From: SZAS-79 sp965279075
GTDB lineage: Bacteria > Pseudomonadota > Gammaproteobacteria > Burkholderiales > SG8-39
DNA: 64,000 nucleotides
Assembly (NCBI GenBank): GCA_965279075.1
Contig: CBDIHI010000008.1
Span: 62,001-126,000 of the forward strand
Direction of reading: 5' to 3'
The notes beneath the pieces were generated by a model that saw nothing but the letters and a program-made list of their open reading frames with translations, was not told the origin of the DNA and did not search any database. A program made the translations under genes and the position numbers. Shown piece by piece: positions 33,836 to 42,025 of this stretch. Position 1 is the first letter of the stretch. Each line of letters starts with the position of its first letter.

Positions 33836-34801
33836 TCAATCCACGCTGGCCCCCGAAGCCTTGACGACCGTCGCCCAGGCCGCGCGATCCGCCTTCACAG
33901 TCGCGCGGAACTGGTCCGGCGTCTCGTAGCGCGGCGTGTTGCCGAGCTCGGCCAGCCGCTGGCGGACCGCCGGCGTCTCGACCGCCTTCTTGACCGCGCC
34001 GTTGATCGCGTTGACGACCTGCGGATCCATCCCTTTCGGGCCGTGCAGGCCGAACCAGATGTAGCTTTCGTAGCCGGGCACGCCGGCTTCCGCGACCGAG
34101 GGGACGTCGGGGACCGCCGATACGCGTGCCTTCGTCGTGACGCCGAGCAGCCGCACCTTCCCCGCCTTCCACTGCCCGAGCACGGACTGCACCTGGTTGA
34201 AGATGCAGCAGACGTCGCCCTTGACGACCGCGGCCAGCGCCTCGGGCCCGCCCTTGTACGGCACGTGCACCATGGAGACGCCGGTGCGTGCGATGAAGTC
34301 GGCGAAAGCGAGGTGCGTGCCGGTGCCGTTGCCGGTGGAAGCATAGTTGTACTTGCCGGGCGCGGACTTGACCTTCTCGATGAACTCCTTCACCGAGTGG
34401 ACGTCGATGACCGAGGGGTTGATGGTCAGCACATTGGAGACGTCGACCATGGGCGCGATCGGCGTGAAGTCCGCCTCGACGTCGAACGGCAGGCGCTTGT
34501 AGAGGGCGGCGTTGACGCCATGGGTGGCCGCGGTGCTGAGCAGCAGCGTATAGCCGTCGGGCTTCGCGCGGGCCACGGCCTCGGAGGCGAGGTTGCCGCC
34601 CGCGCCGGTGCGGTAGTCCATGACGATCCGCGCGCCCAGCGCCTGCTCCATCGGCACCTGGAACAACCGGGCGACGATGTCCACGCCGGACCCGGCCGGG
34701 AACCCCATGACGATGGTGATCGGGGCGCCGGCAGGCCAGGGTTGCGCGAAGGCGGGCAGCGTAAGGAAGGCGACGGCGAGGCTTGCGAGGAGGCGCTTCA
34801 T
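33836..34801 (-). CDS. Bug/TctC family receptor
   Basis: A 321-residue periplasmic receptor with signal peptide (MKRLLASLAVAFLTLPAFAQ). Markers: ITIVMGFPAGSGVDIVAR, YRTGAGGNLASEAVA, KPDGYTLLLSTAATHG, YNYASTGNGTGTHLAF and VHVPYKGGPEALAAVVKGDV. Two adjacent cysteines (DVCCIFN) sit near the ligand site, which is unusual. Start at ATG 34801; the frame continues upstream without a better signal. It is the last gene of the leftward series and reads toward the palindrome. Confidence 0.9.
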   Translation of the reverse strand: MKRLLASLAVAFLTLPAFAQPWPAGAPITIVMGFPAGSGVDIVARLFQVPMEQALGARIVMDYRTGAGGNLASEAVARAKPDGYTLLLSTAATHGVNAALYKRLPFDVEADFTPIAPMVDVSNVLTINPSVIDVHSVKEFIEKVKSAPGKYNYASTGNGTGTHLAFADFIARTGVSMVHVPYKGGPEALAAVVKGDVCCIFNQVQSVLGQWKAGKVRLLGVTTKARVSAVPDVPSVAEAGVPGYESYIWFGLHGPKGMDPQVVNAINGAVKKAVETPAVRQRLAELGNTPRYETPDQFRATVKADRAAWATVVKASGASVD

Positions 34802-34860
34802 GGGGCGGTCCGGAAAGGGTCGAAGCGCCAAGCTTACGCGGGAACGGCGCCCCCGATCAA

Positions 34861-35745
34861 TCACCGCGCACGCATTTGCTTATTCCTGGCGACGAAACTT
34901 GATAGCAGATTCGCGAACCGTTCCGGCTCGTCCAAAAAGAGTGCGTGGCCGGCCGACTCGAACACTTCGACCTGCGTCGCAGGCCGGTTCTGCCTGAGGC
35001 TCTCCGCCTGCGCGGCGAACTGCGGGGTCACCACGTAAAGCAGCGGCTTGCCATAACGGTGCACGGCCTCGCGCCAATGCTCCCTCGGGATGCGTTCGCC
35101 CGGGAAGAGGGACAGGCTCGCCTCGAGGGGCATGCGCAGCGCAGCCTCGCGCAGTGCGCTGATCTCGGCTTCGGGCCGCGGCGTACGGAACATCGCGCGC
35201 ACGAAAGCGTCGACAGTACCCGCGCGGTCGCGCCGCAATTCGTCCTGCAACCCCGGCACGCCGGCAGCGCGCGGTGGGGGCGCCGGCCCCTCGCCCACCG
35301 AGCTGTCGACGATCACCAGCGCCGCGACCGAAGCATCACCGTGCGTACGCAGGTACTGCAAGGCCTCGAGCGAGCCGAGCGACCAGGTGACGAGCACGAC
35401 GGGCGCATTGCGCTCGACAAACTCGCGCAGGTCTTCGGCACGGCGCTCGGTGGTATAGCCGTCGGGAGCGATCGCCGATTCGCCCTGCCCGCGAGGGTCC
35501 AGCGCAACGACCCGGTGCGACGATGCAAGTGCGGCCATCTGTTCTTTCCAGATAGATGCAGGCATCGCCCAGCCCGGCACGAAAGCGACGGCAGGTTGGC
35601 CGGGACGCGCACGTCCCGCCTCGAGCACATGCAGGCGGGCGCCATCGGAAACAGTGAAGGTCGTGCTCTGGAAGTCCACGGGCACAGGGTGCAACGCCCG
35701 GGCCACGGCTGCAAGCGCCAGCGCAAGCAGCGCGGCGTGGATCAC
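34861..35745 (-). CDS. alpha/beta hydrolase with signal peptide
   Basis: A 294-residue hydrolase. A hydrophobic N terminus (MIHAALLALALAAVARAL) suggests export. The core contains AFVPGWAMPASIWKEQM (oxyanion region), VVALDPRGQGESA, the nucleophile elbow TWSLGSLEAL (Ser) and the C-terminal His in FESAGHALFLDEPERF. Substrate unknown. It starts 1 bp before the end of the upstream unknown gene, so both are likely one transcript. Confidence 0.84.
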   Translation of the reverse strand: MIHAALLALALAAVARALHPVPVDFQSTTFTVSDGARLHVLEAGRARPGQPAVAFVPGWAMPASIWKEQMAALASSHRVVALDPRGQGESAIAPDGYTTERRAEDLREFVERNAPVVLVTWSLGSLEALQYLRTHGDASVAALVIVDSSVGEGPAPPPRAAGVPGLQDELRRDRAGTVDAFVRAMFRTPRPEAEISALREAALRMPLEASLSLFPGERIPREHWREAVHRYGKPLLYVVTPQFAAQAESLRQNRPATQVEVFESAGHALFLDEPERFANLLSSFVARNKQMRAR

Positions 35746-35746
35746 A

Positions 35747-36991
35747 TCAGTGGACGCGCTTGGACGAGGACCTCAGCGCGATGCCCTTGCCACCGCGCGG
35801 CGCCTCGACCGAGGTGGCCTCGGCCTGCGCGGTATGCAGCGGGCGCTGGCCCACCAGCACGTTCGAGCGCTCGTCGCGCGCATCGTGGAACTGGTAGCCG
35901 AAGGTGAACGGCAGCGGGGACGACAGCTGCGACTTGTAGGCGCGGTCGAGGCTCGCCTGGAAGGCTCGCTGGAAAGGCGGGATCGGCACGCCGTACTTGC
36001 CGTAAAGTTGCACCTTCCAGCCCCGCGCCTCGAGGTACGAGTACGGCAGGCCGGAGTCGTCCTGCACGAGGTAGCCGCTCGCGTCCAGCAGGGCATCGCG
36101 GATCTGGCGGAACTCGTTGCCGTGCAGCAGGTACGAGGCCGACTTGATGAAGGTGGTGGTCGTGCCGAGGCTGCGGAGGTAGGCGAGGAACTCGGGGTAG
36201 TGCGCAAGGCCCCGGTCGGTCGCGTCCACCGTGAAGTAATTGACCCGGCGCACGGTCGGCGAACCCGGCGCGCGGAACTCGATGGTGACGCCGCGCAGCT
36301 GGCGCATCGGCTTGCCCTTCGGCGCGGCGGCCTGGCGCGCGACCGGCTGGAACTCGAAGGGCCGCACGCGCAGGATGTCGACGCCCGAGAGCGCCATCGA
36401 GATCATGAACAGCGGCACCACGCCACGCAGCTGGGCGGTGCGCAGCTGCCGCGACATGTTCTCGGTGATGAAGTAGTTGCGACCGAAGAAGTCGGTGGTC
36501 GCGGTGCGCACGTCGGCGACCATGCGCACCAGCTGGCGCTCGTTCATGGCTTCGATGTCGGGGACGTCGCCGATGTGCTCGAGGCCGAACATCACGTAGG
36601 TCTCGCAGTCCGGGAACAGCCAGTAGGCGTTGAAGAAATCCGGGCCGCTGAACGGGTACAGCACGGTCTTGCCGACCGGGCAGGTCTTCGAGATCGCACT
36701 GTCGCGCCAGGCGGCCATCGTGGCGACCTGCTTCTCGTTCATCTTCGCCCATGCGGCCTTCATGTGGGCGCTGTGCTCCTTCCAGGCCTCCGTCTCGGCG
36801 AAATCGACGTGCGCCGGGTACATGGGCTGCAGGCCCGAGATCAGGCGCGCGGTCGAATTCACCTTCCATTGCGCGCCCAGGTCGAGGTCGGTCCGGAGGG
36901 ACTGTGCCTGGGCCGGGGGGACTGCGGCTGCGAGGAGGGTAAGGAAAGCTGAAACGAGGGCCGCCAGGCGGCTCTTGTTGTTCTGGGCCAT
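35747..36991 (-). CDS. secreted protein of unknown function
   Basis: A 414-residue protein with a Sec signal peptide (SRLAALVSAFLTLLAAAVPPAQAQ). The mature part is mixed alpha/beta. One block (SKTCPVGKTVLYPFSGPDFFNAYWLF, then PDCETYVMFGLEHIGDVPD) has two cysteines likely to form a disulfide, and later come FFGRNYFITENMSRQL, VRRVNYFTVDATDRGL and SYLLHGNEFRQIRDALLDASG. I do not recognise the family. The C terminus (GKGIALRSSSKRVH) is basic. Its position among Bug, SDR and hydrolase genes gives no firm clue. Confidence 0.72.
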   Translation of the reverse strand: MAQNNKSRLAALVSAFLTLLAAAVPPAQAQSLRTDLDLGAQWKVNSTARLISGLQPMYPAHVDFAETEAWKEHSAHMKAAWAKMNEKQVATMAAWRDSAISKTCPVGKTVLYPFSGPDFFNAYWLFPDCETYVMFGLEHIGDVPDIEAMNERQLVRMVADVRTATTDFFGRNYFITENMSRQLRTAQLRGVVPLFMISMALSGVDILRVRPFEFQPVARQAAAPKGKPMRQLRGVTIEFRAPGSPTVRRVNYFTVDATDRGLAHYPEFLAYLRSLGTTTTFIKSASYLLHGNEFRQIRDALLDASGYLVQDDSGLPYSYLEARGWKVQLYGKYGVPIPPFQRAFQASLDRAYKSQLSSPLPFTFGYQFHDARDERSNVLVGQRPLHTAQAEATSVEAPRGGKGIALRSSSKRVH

Positions 36992-37063
36992 CAGAGTATC
37001 TGCGGGGCCGGCCGGGAAGCCGGCGAAACGAGTCAAGGTTGCTGATTTTACCAGCCTTTTTTC

Positions 37064-37810
37064 CTATCTCCCCCCGGAAATCAGCAGGTTCGCGCCGGTC
37101 ATGTAGCCCGCCTCCCCCGACATCAGCCAGACGATGGCTTCCGCGCACTCCTCCGCGGTGCCTATCCGGCCCATCGGGACCTGCGGGATGACTTTCTGCA
37201 GCCGGTCGCCGACCCCCGCCTCGGCGTGGATCTCGGTGTCGATCAGGCCGGGCATGATCGCGTTCACGCGGATGCCTTCGGCCGCGAACTCCTTGGACGA
37301 TCCGGTGGTGATGCTGTTCACCGCGCCCTTGGCCGCGGCATACGGGATCCACTGGTTGGCCCCGCCGAGTTGCGCCGCAAGCGAGGACACGTTCACGATC
37401 GCTCCGCCGCTCCCGCCGGATTTGGTGGACATCCGCTTCACCGCCTCCTGGGTGCAAAGCAGCGTGCCGACGACGTTCACCTCCATCACGCGGCGGATCG
37501 TGTCGGGATCGAACGTCTCGAGCCGGCCCGCGCGCCCGGTGATGCCGGCGTTGTTGACCAGCGCGGTCAGCCGCCCGAGGTCGCGGTCCACCTGCGCGAA
37601 GAGCCGTGCGACGTCGGCCTCCTTCGAGGTGTCGGCCTGCACGGCGATGGCCTTGCCCCCGCCGGCCCGGATTTCGGCCACGACGGCCTCGGCGCGGTCG
37701 GCGCGGTTGAGGTAGTTCACGCAGACCGACCAGCCGCGCTTGGCGGCGAGCAGCGCAGTCGAGGCGCCGATGCCGCGCCCCGATCCCGTGATGAGTGCGA
37801 TTCCGGCCAT
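37064..37810 (-). CDS. SDR family NAD(P)-dependent oxidoreductase
   Basis: A 248-residue short-chain dehydrogenase. The cofactor loop is ALITGSGRGIGAST, with Asn in the CVNYLNRADRAEA region, favouring NADP(H). The NNAG motif follows. The catalytic Ser (VNVSSLAAQ), Tyr-x3-Lys (PYAAAKG) and the RVNAIMPGLIDTE loop are all present, and the C terminus ends YMTGANLLISGGR. It probably reduces or oxidises a hydroxy- or ketoacyl substrate; the 7-bp spacing to a Bug receptor gene suggests co-expression. Confidence 0.92.
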   Translation of the reverse strand: MAGIALITGSGRGIGASTALLAAKRGWSVCVNYLNRADRAEAVVAEIRAGGGKAIAVQADTSKEADVARLFAQVDRDLGRLTALVNNAGITGRAGRLETFDPDTIRRVMEVNVVGTLLCTQEAVKRMSTKSGGSGGAIVNVSSLAAQLGGANQWIPYAAAKGAVNSITTGSSKEFAAEGIRVNAIMPGLIDTEIHAEAGVGDRLQKVIPQVPMGRIGTAEECAEAIVWLMSGEAGYMTGANLLISGGR

Positions 37811-37817
37811 GGGCGTC

Positions 37818-38798
37818 CTATTCGAGTTTCATCGTCTGGATGATCGGGCGGAACTGCTCAATCTGCTTCTTCAGGATCGCTTCCTGCTCGGCCGGCGAAG
37901 AGCCGACCGGTTCGGCCGCGATGTCGGTGAGGCGCTTCACCACGTCCGGGTGGCGCACGGCCGCGGCCGTCTCCCTCTGCAGGCGATCGATGATCTCGCG
38001 CGGGGTCTTCGCCGCGACGAAGATGCCGTTCCAGCCCTCGGCTTCGAGGATCGGGAACCCCTGCTCGCGCACGGTGGGCACGTTCGGCAGGTCCGGGATG
38101 CGCTTCGACGAATGGGTGGCGATGGCACGCAGCTTGCCGGCCTTGATGTCGGCGATCGAGGAGGACACCTGGTCCCCACCCATGTGCAGCCGCCCGGCGA
38201 GCAGTTCCTGCTTGAGCGGTGCGGCGCCCTTGAAGGGCACGTGGGTCATCTGGATGCCCGCGTCGCGCTTGAGGGCCTCGCCCATCACGTTCATGAACGA
38301 GCCCGGGCCGGTCGAGCCGTAGGTGTAGCCCGTCGCCTTGTCCTTCTTCAGCAATGCGACGAAGTCCTTCAGGTCGTTCACCTGCACGCCGGTGCTGGCG
38401 GTCATCACCAGCGGCACGTTGGCCGCGATCGACACGCCGGCGAAATCGGTGTCGATGTTGTAGGGCGAACGGTTCGCCTGCGCCAGCGCGACCGACGCCA
38501 TCGGGAAGGTGATGTTGTGCATCAGCATCGTATGGCCGTCGGGCGCGGACTTCGCGATCACGTCGGCGCCGATGGAGCCGCCCGCGCCGCCGCGGTTCTC
38601 GACCACGACCGGCTGGCCGAGGGATTCGGACATCCGTTGCGCGACCAGCCGCGCGATGATGTCCGTCGTGCCGCCCGCGGGGAACGGGACGACCATCCTG
38701 AGGGGCTTCGAGGGGAACGACTGGGCCTGCACTCCGGTCGCCACTCCCATGGCGAGCGCGAGCGTTGCAGCCGTAAGCAACGGCTTGAGGGTACGCAT
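37818..38798 (-). CDS. Bug/TctC family receptor
   Basis: A 326-residue periplasmic receptor with signal peptide (MRTLKPLLTAATLALAMGVA, cleavage near VQA-QS) and strong Bug markers: LRMVVPFPAGGTTDIIAR, VVVENRGGAGGSIGADVIAK, SAPDGHTMLM, YTYGSTGPGSFMNVM and THVPFKGAAPLKQELLAGRL. Start at ATG 38798 gives the signal peptide; upstream in-frame sequence is not protein-like. It lies between enoyl-CoA hydratase and SDR genes, suggesting uptake of a carboxylate for beta-oxidation-like breakdown. Confidence 0.92.
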   Translation of the reverse strand: MRTLKPLLTAATLALAMGVATGVQAQSFPSKPLRMVVPFPAGGTTDIIARLVAQRMSESLGQPVVVENRGGAGGSIGADVIAKSAPDGHTMLMHNITFPMASVALAQANRSPYNIDTDFAGVSIAANVPLVMTASTGVQVNDLKDFVALLKKDKATGYTYGSTGPGSFMNVMGEALKRDAGIQMTHVPFKGAAPLKQELLAGRLHMGGDQVSSSIADIKAGKLRAIATHSSKRIPDLPNVPTVREQGFPILEAEGWNGIFVAAKTPREIIDRLQRETAAAVRHPDVVKRLTDIAAEPVGSSPAEQEAILKKQIEQFRPIIQTMKLE

Positions 38799-38862
38799 AG
38801 TGAGTCTCCTGTGGATATTCTTGTTGTGGTACGCAACGCTACCAGCTTTCGGCGGAGTCCCG

Positions 38863-39591
38863 CTACCCGCGCAGCGCCCGCATGGCGATGTTCGCCTTGC
38901 GTCCTTCCTCGAGCCCCTCGGCAAGCGGCAGGTCCACGACCTTGTGAAAGAGCTGCTTGATCGCGTAAAGCGCCTGCGGCTTGTATGCGGCGAGCGACCC
39001 GGCCAGCGCCATCGCCTCGTCCATCAGCTTGTCGTCGGCCACCACCTTGTTCACCGCACCGAGTTCGAAGGCGCGCGCCGCGGTCAGCGGATCGCCCTGG
39101 GTGACGAGTTCGAACGCCGCCTTGCGGCCGATCTGGCGGACGAGGTTGGTGATCACGATCGCGGGCAGGATGCCGTGCTTGATCTCGGGATAGCCGAGCT
39201 TCATGGTTTCCGACGCCACCACCATGTCGCTGGCCAGCGCCAGCCCCGCACCGCCGCCCATCGCCGCGCCGCGCACCGCCGCGATGACCGGCTTCCTGAT
39301 ATGCGAGAACACCAGGTGGGAGTGCATGGTCAGCTGGGCACGGTGCTCCACGCGCGCCGCCTGGTCGGGCGTCAGGTCCTTGAACTCGCCGATGTCGGCG
39401 CCGGCGCAGAATGCGCGCCCGGCGCCCGTCAGCACCACCACCGAGATCGCGTCGTCGCGGTCCGTGTTGCGCAACCACGCGAGCAGCGCCTCGGTCAGCG
39501 CGGTGTTCAGCGCGTTGAGTTTCTCCGGCCGGTTCATCGTGAGGATCCTCACGCGCCCGCGGTCCTCGCACAGCATTACGTCTTCGTTCAT
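38863..39591 (-). CDS. enoyl-CoA hydratase/isomerase family protein
   Basis: A 242-residue crotonase-fold enzyme. It has ILTMNRPEKLNALN, the oxyanion loop AFCAGADIGEF, then AAVRGAAMGGGAGLALASDMVVA, and a second block LGYPEIKHGILPAIVITNL, where Glu in the PEIK stretch is a possible catalytic acid. Hydration of enoyl-CoA or another crotonase reaction is expected. The ATG overlaps the stop of the nitronate monooxygenase gene (ATGA). Confidence 0.9.
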   Translation of the reverse strand: MNEDVMLCEDRGRVRILTMNRPEKLNALNTALTEALLAWLRNTDRDDAISVVVLTGAGRAFCAGADIGEFKDLTPDQAARVEHRAQLTMHSHLVFSHIRKPVIAAVRGAAMGGGAGLALASDMVVASETMKLGYPEIKHGILPAIVITNLVRQIGRKAAFELVTQGDPLTAARAFELGAVNKVVADDKLMDEAMALAGSLAAYKPQALYAIKQLFHKVVDLPLAEGLEEGRKANIAMRALRG

Positions 39592-40532
39592 TTCGCGGCC
39601 ATCCTCTTGAGTGTCTCGTCCAGTTCGGCGACCAGCTTGCGCATCACCTCGGCCGCAGGCAGCACCTCGTCCACTAGCCCCGCGGACTGCCCCGCCTCGG
39701 GCTTGCCGTTCGCGATGTCGCCATCGAGCGCGGATTGTTTCAGGCTCGCGGCCTTGAAGATCGCTTCCAATGCCTCTTTCGGGGCCCCGGAGCGCTCGGC
39801 CGCATCGTACTTCGCGGAGAAGGCGTTCTTGAGCTGGCGGATCGGCAAGCGGCCACGCGCCACCAGCGTCGTCGCGTCGATCCCGGCTTCCACGATCGCA
39901 CGCTTGTAGCTCTCGTGCACGCTGGCCTCCAGCGTCGCCAGGAAACGGGTCCCGAGTTGCACGCCTTCGGCCCCGAGCGCAAGCAACGCGGCAATGCCCG
40001 CCCCATCCGCGACGCCTCCGCCGGCCACGACAGGCAGCTTCACCGCTTTCACGATGCTGCGCACCAGCACGAGCGTGGTGACTTCGGAGGGCGCCGGATG
40101 GCCGCCGGCCTCCATGCCCACGGCCACCAGCCCATCGACGCCGGCCGCCTCGGCCTTCATTGCGTGCTCAACGGTCGTCACCACGTGCAGCCATTTCGTG
40201 CCGATCGCGCGGAAGCGCGGCAGCTGTTCCTTCGGGCCGCCCTGCGACGCGACCAGCACCGGCACCCGGGCCTCGAACGCGATGTCGAGGAACTCGGGCG
40301 CGCGCGGGTTGTAGAGCGGGATGTTGATCGCCCAGGGCTTCGTGGTGCCGGCCTGGATCTCGGCGATCGCCCGGCGGAAATCCTCGCTGCGCATGGGCCC
40401 GGCCGCGATGACGCCGAGCCCGCCGGCATTCGACACGGCGATCACCAGCGGGGAACTGGACGAGGCCCAGCTCATGCCGGCCTGGACGATGGGATGCTCG
40501 ATGCCGAGCAGTTCGGTGATGCGGGTCTTCAT
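39588..40532 (-). CDS. nitronate monooxygenase family FMN protein
   Basis: A 314-residue TIM-barrel FMN enzyme of the NMO/2-nitropropane dioxygenase family. It opens IEHPIVQAGMSWASSSSPLVIAVSNAGGLGVIAAG, has VVAGGGVADGAGIAALLALGAEGVQLGTRFL for the phosphate of FMN, and AVGMEAGGHPAPSEVTT, where the family's catalytic His region lies. Many members are annotated this way without nitronate activity; alternatives are enoyl reductase-like roles. It is translationally coupled to the MarR gene before it and the crotonase after it. Confidence 0.88.
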   Translation of the reverse strand: MKTRITELLGIEHPIVQAGMSWASSSSPLVIAVSNAGGLGVIAAGPMRSEDFRRAIAEIQAGTTKPWAINIPLYNPRAPEFLDIAFEARVPVLVASQGGPKEQLPRFRAIGTKWLHVVTTVEHAMKAEAAGVDGLVAVGMEAGGHPAPSEVTTLVLVRSIVKAVKLPVVAGGGVADGAGIAALLALGAEGVQLGTRFLATLEASVHESYKRAIVEAGIDATTLVARGRLPIRQLKNAFSAKYDAAERSGAPKEALEAIFKAASLKQSALDGDIANGKPEAGQSAGLVDEVLPAAEVMRKLVAELDETLKRMAAK

Positions 40533-41005
40533 GGCTCCTGCGTTTCCCTTGATTCGAGTTCCCGTGCCTGCTCAGTGAGGCGCGCGAGCATGCCCATCAG
40601 GGCGGCCCGCTCGTCCTGCGACAACACAGACAGCCATGCTTCGCTGCGCGCGACCGCATCCCCGAACACCCTGGCATACAGGGCCTTGCCCGAGCGCGTC
40701 AGCGCGAACTGCTTGCCGCGGCCGTCGCGGTCGTCCGGCGTGCTGGTGACCAGTTTCCTTTCGATCAGGCCGGCGACCGTCCGACTTGCATAGCTCTTTT
40801 CGAGTCCCGCGCCGCGCGCGAGTTCGTTGAGCGACTGGGGGGCATACCCGCCGAGCAGCGCCATCGCGCGCCATTCGAGCAGTTTCAGCCCGAAGCGCTG
40901 CTGATAGCGCGCCTCCGCCCATCGTGCCGAAAGGTTCGCAAGGACGTGGAGCCGGTACGAGACCAGATCCTTGATGCCGTCCGGCTCGGGCAGGGGTAAG
41001 TCCAC
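40529..41005 (-). CDS. MarR family transcriptional regulator
   Basis: A 158-residue winged-helix regulator: KDLVSYRLHVLANLSARWAEARYQQRFGLKLLEWRAMALLG, the recognition helix SLNELARGAGLEKSYASRTVAGLIERKLV, then TPDDRDGRGKQFALTRSGKALYARV (wing). No ATG is available; GTG at 41005 gives the expected length. It overlaps the NMO start by 4 bp, so it is the first gene of the leftward operon, and it is divergent from the HMG-CoA lyase gene. A TAGTT-N9-AACTA repeat at 41040 is a likely operator. Confidence 0.87.
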   Translation of the reverse strand: MDLPLPEPDGIKDLVSYRLHVLANLSARWAEARYQQRFGLKLLEWRAMALLGGYAPQSLNELARGAGLEKSYASRTVAGLIERKLVTSTPDDRDGRGKQFALTRSGKALYARVFGDAVARSEAWLSVLSQDERAALMGMLARLTEQARELESRETQEP

Positions 41006-41039
41006 GGAAATGGCTCTGGGATGCGGTGTTGCGGATAGA

Positions 41040-41058
41040 TAGTTGCTAACGTAAACTA
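41040..41058. promoter_or_regulatory. candidate MarR operator
   Basis: The inverted repeat TAGTT (41040-41044) and AACTA (41054-41058), spaced by 9 bp, lies in the 87-bp gap between the divergent marR-like and HMG-CoA lyase genes. AGTT/AACT half-sites are common for catabolic MarR regulators. Assigned by position and symmetry only. Confidence 0.45.
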
Positions 41059-41092
41059 ATTGAATCCCATCGTCAATCGCGCCCCGTACACC

Positions 41093-42025
41093 ATGCCCGA
41101 AGTCACCCTGTGCGAGTGCTTTGCACGCGACGGCCTGCAGCACGAGCCCGGCTTCGTCGCCACCGAGGCCAAGCGGGCGCTGGTCGAGCGCTTCGCCTCG
41201 GCCGGTTTCCTGCGTATCGAGGCCACGTCGTACTCCAACCCGAAAGTGGTGCCGCAATTCGCAGACGCGAGCGAACTGCTGCGCGCACTGCCCCGCAAGG
41301 AGGGCGTGTACTACAAGGCCACCTGTGCCAACGTCCGGGCGGTCGAGCGCGCGCTGGCCGACCTCGACGCGGGATTCGGCGCCAACGAGATCAGCCTGCT
41401 CGTCTCGGCCACCGAGTCGCACACGCAGAAGAACCTCAAGCGCAGTCGTGTGGAGCAATGGGAGAACATCCGCGGGATGGCCGACGCGGCCCGCGGCCGG
41501 TTCCGGCTGATCGGGACGGTGTCGGTGGCTTTCGGCTGCCCTTTCGAAGGTGAGGTGGATCCGGGATCGGTGATCGACGACGTGGCGAGGTTCGTTTCGC
41601 TTGGCGTTGAACATGTCGCGCTGGGCGACACCACCGGGATGGCCACGCCGAAGTCGGTGCGTGCGATGTTCGAACGCGTCGGCCGGGAAGTGCCCGCGGC
41701 CACGCCGATCGCCCATTTCCACGACACGCGCGGCACGGGCCTCGTGAACTACATGGCCGCCTACGAAACCGGCGTGCGGTACTTCGACGCTTCTTTCGGC
41801 GGCGTCGGCGGCCATCCCGCCCGCGTGAAGTATGGCGGCGGGTTCACCGGCAACGTCTGCACGGAGGACCTGGTGAACCTGTTCGAGTCGCAGGGCATCT
41901 CCACCGGCATCGACCTGGGCCAGCTGCTCGGGGTCGCCGACTATTGCGAGCAGGTGCTTGGCCGTGAGCTGCACGGCCGCGTGACAAGGAGCGGGCTGCA
42001 TCCGCTCCTGGGGGACCACCGATGA
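41093..42025 (+). CDS. hydroxymethylglutaryl-CoA lyase family protein
   Basis: A 310-residue DRE-TIM metallolyase. It has ECFARDGLQHEPGF (the catalytic Arg-Asp pair, metal Asp), RIEATSYSNPKVVPQFADA, VSVAFGCPFEGEVDPGSV, HVALGDTTGMATPKSV, the metal-binding IAHFHDTRGTGLVNYMAA and FGGVGGHPARVKYGGGFTGNVCTEDL with the mobile-loop Cys. It cleaves HMG-CoA or a related 3-hydroxyacyl-CoA, as in leucine breakdown. ATG 41093 preferred over TTG 41060. It is coupled (ATGA) to the MetE-like gene. Confidence 0.9.
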   Translation: MPEVTLCECFARDGLQHEPGFVATEAKRALVERFASAGFLRIEATSYSNPKVVPQFADASELLRALPRKEGVYYKATCANVRAVERALADLDAGFGANEISLLVSATESHTQKNLKRSRVEQWENIRGMADAARGRFRLIGTVSVAFGCPFEGEVDPGSVIDDVARFVSLGVEHVALGDTTGMATPKSVRAMFERVGREVPAATPIAHFHDTRGTGLVNYMAAYETGVRYFDASFGGVGGHPARVKYGGGFTGNVCTEDLVNLFESQGISTGIDLGQLLGVADYCEQVLGRELHGRVTRSGLHPLLGDHR

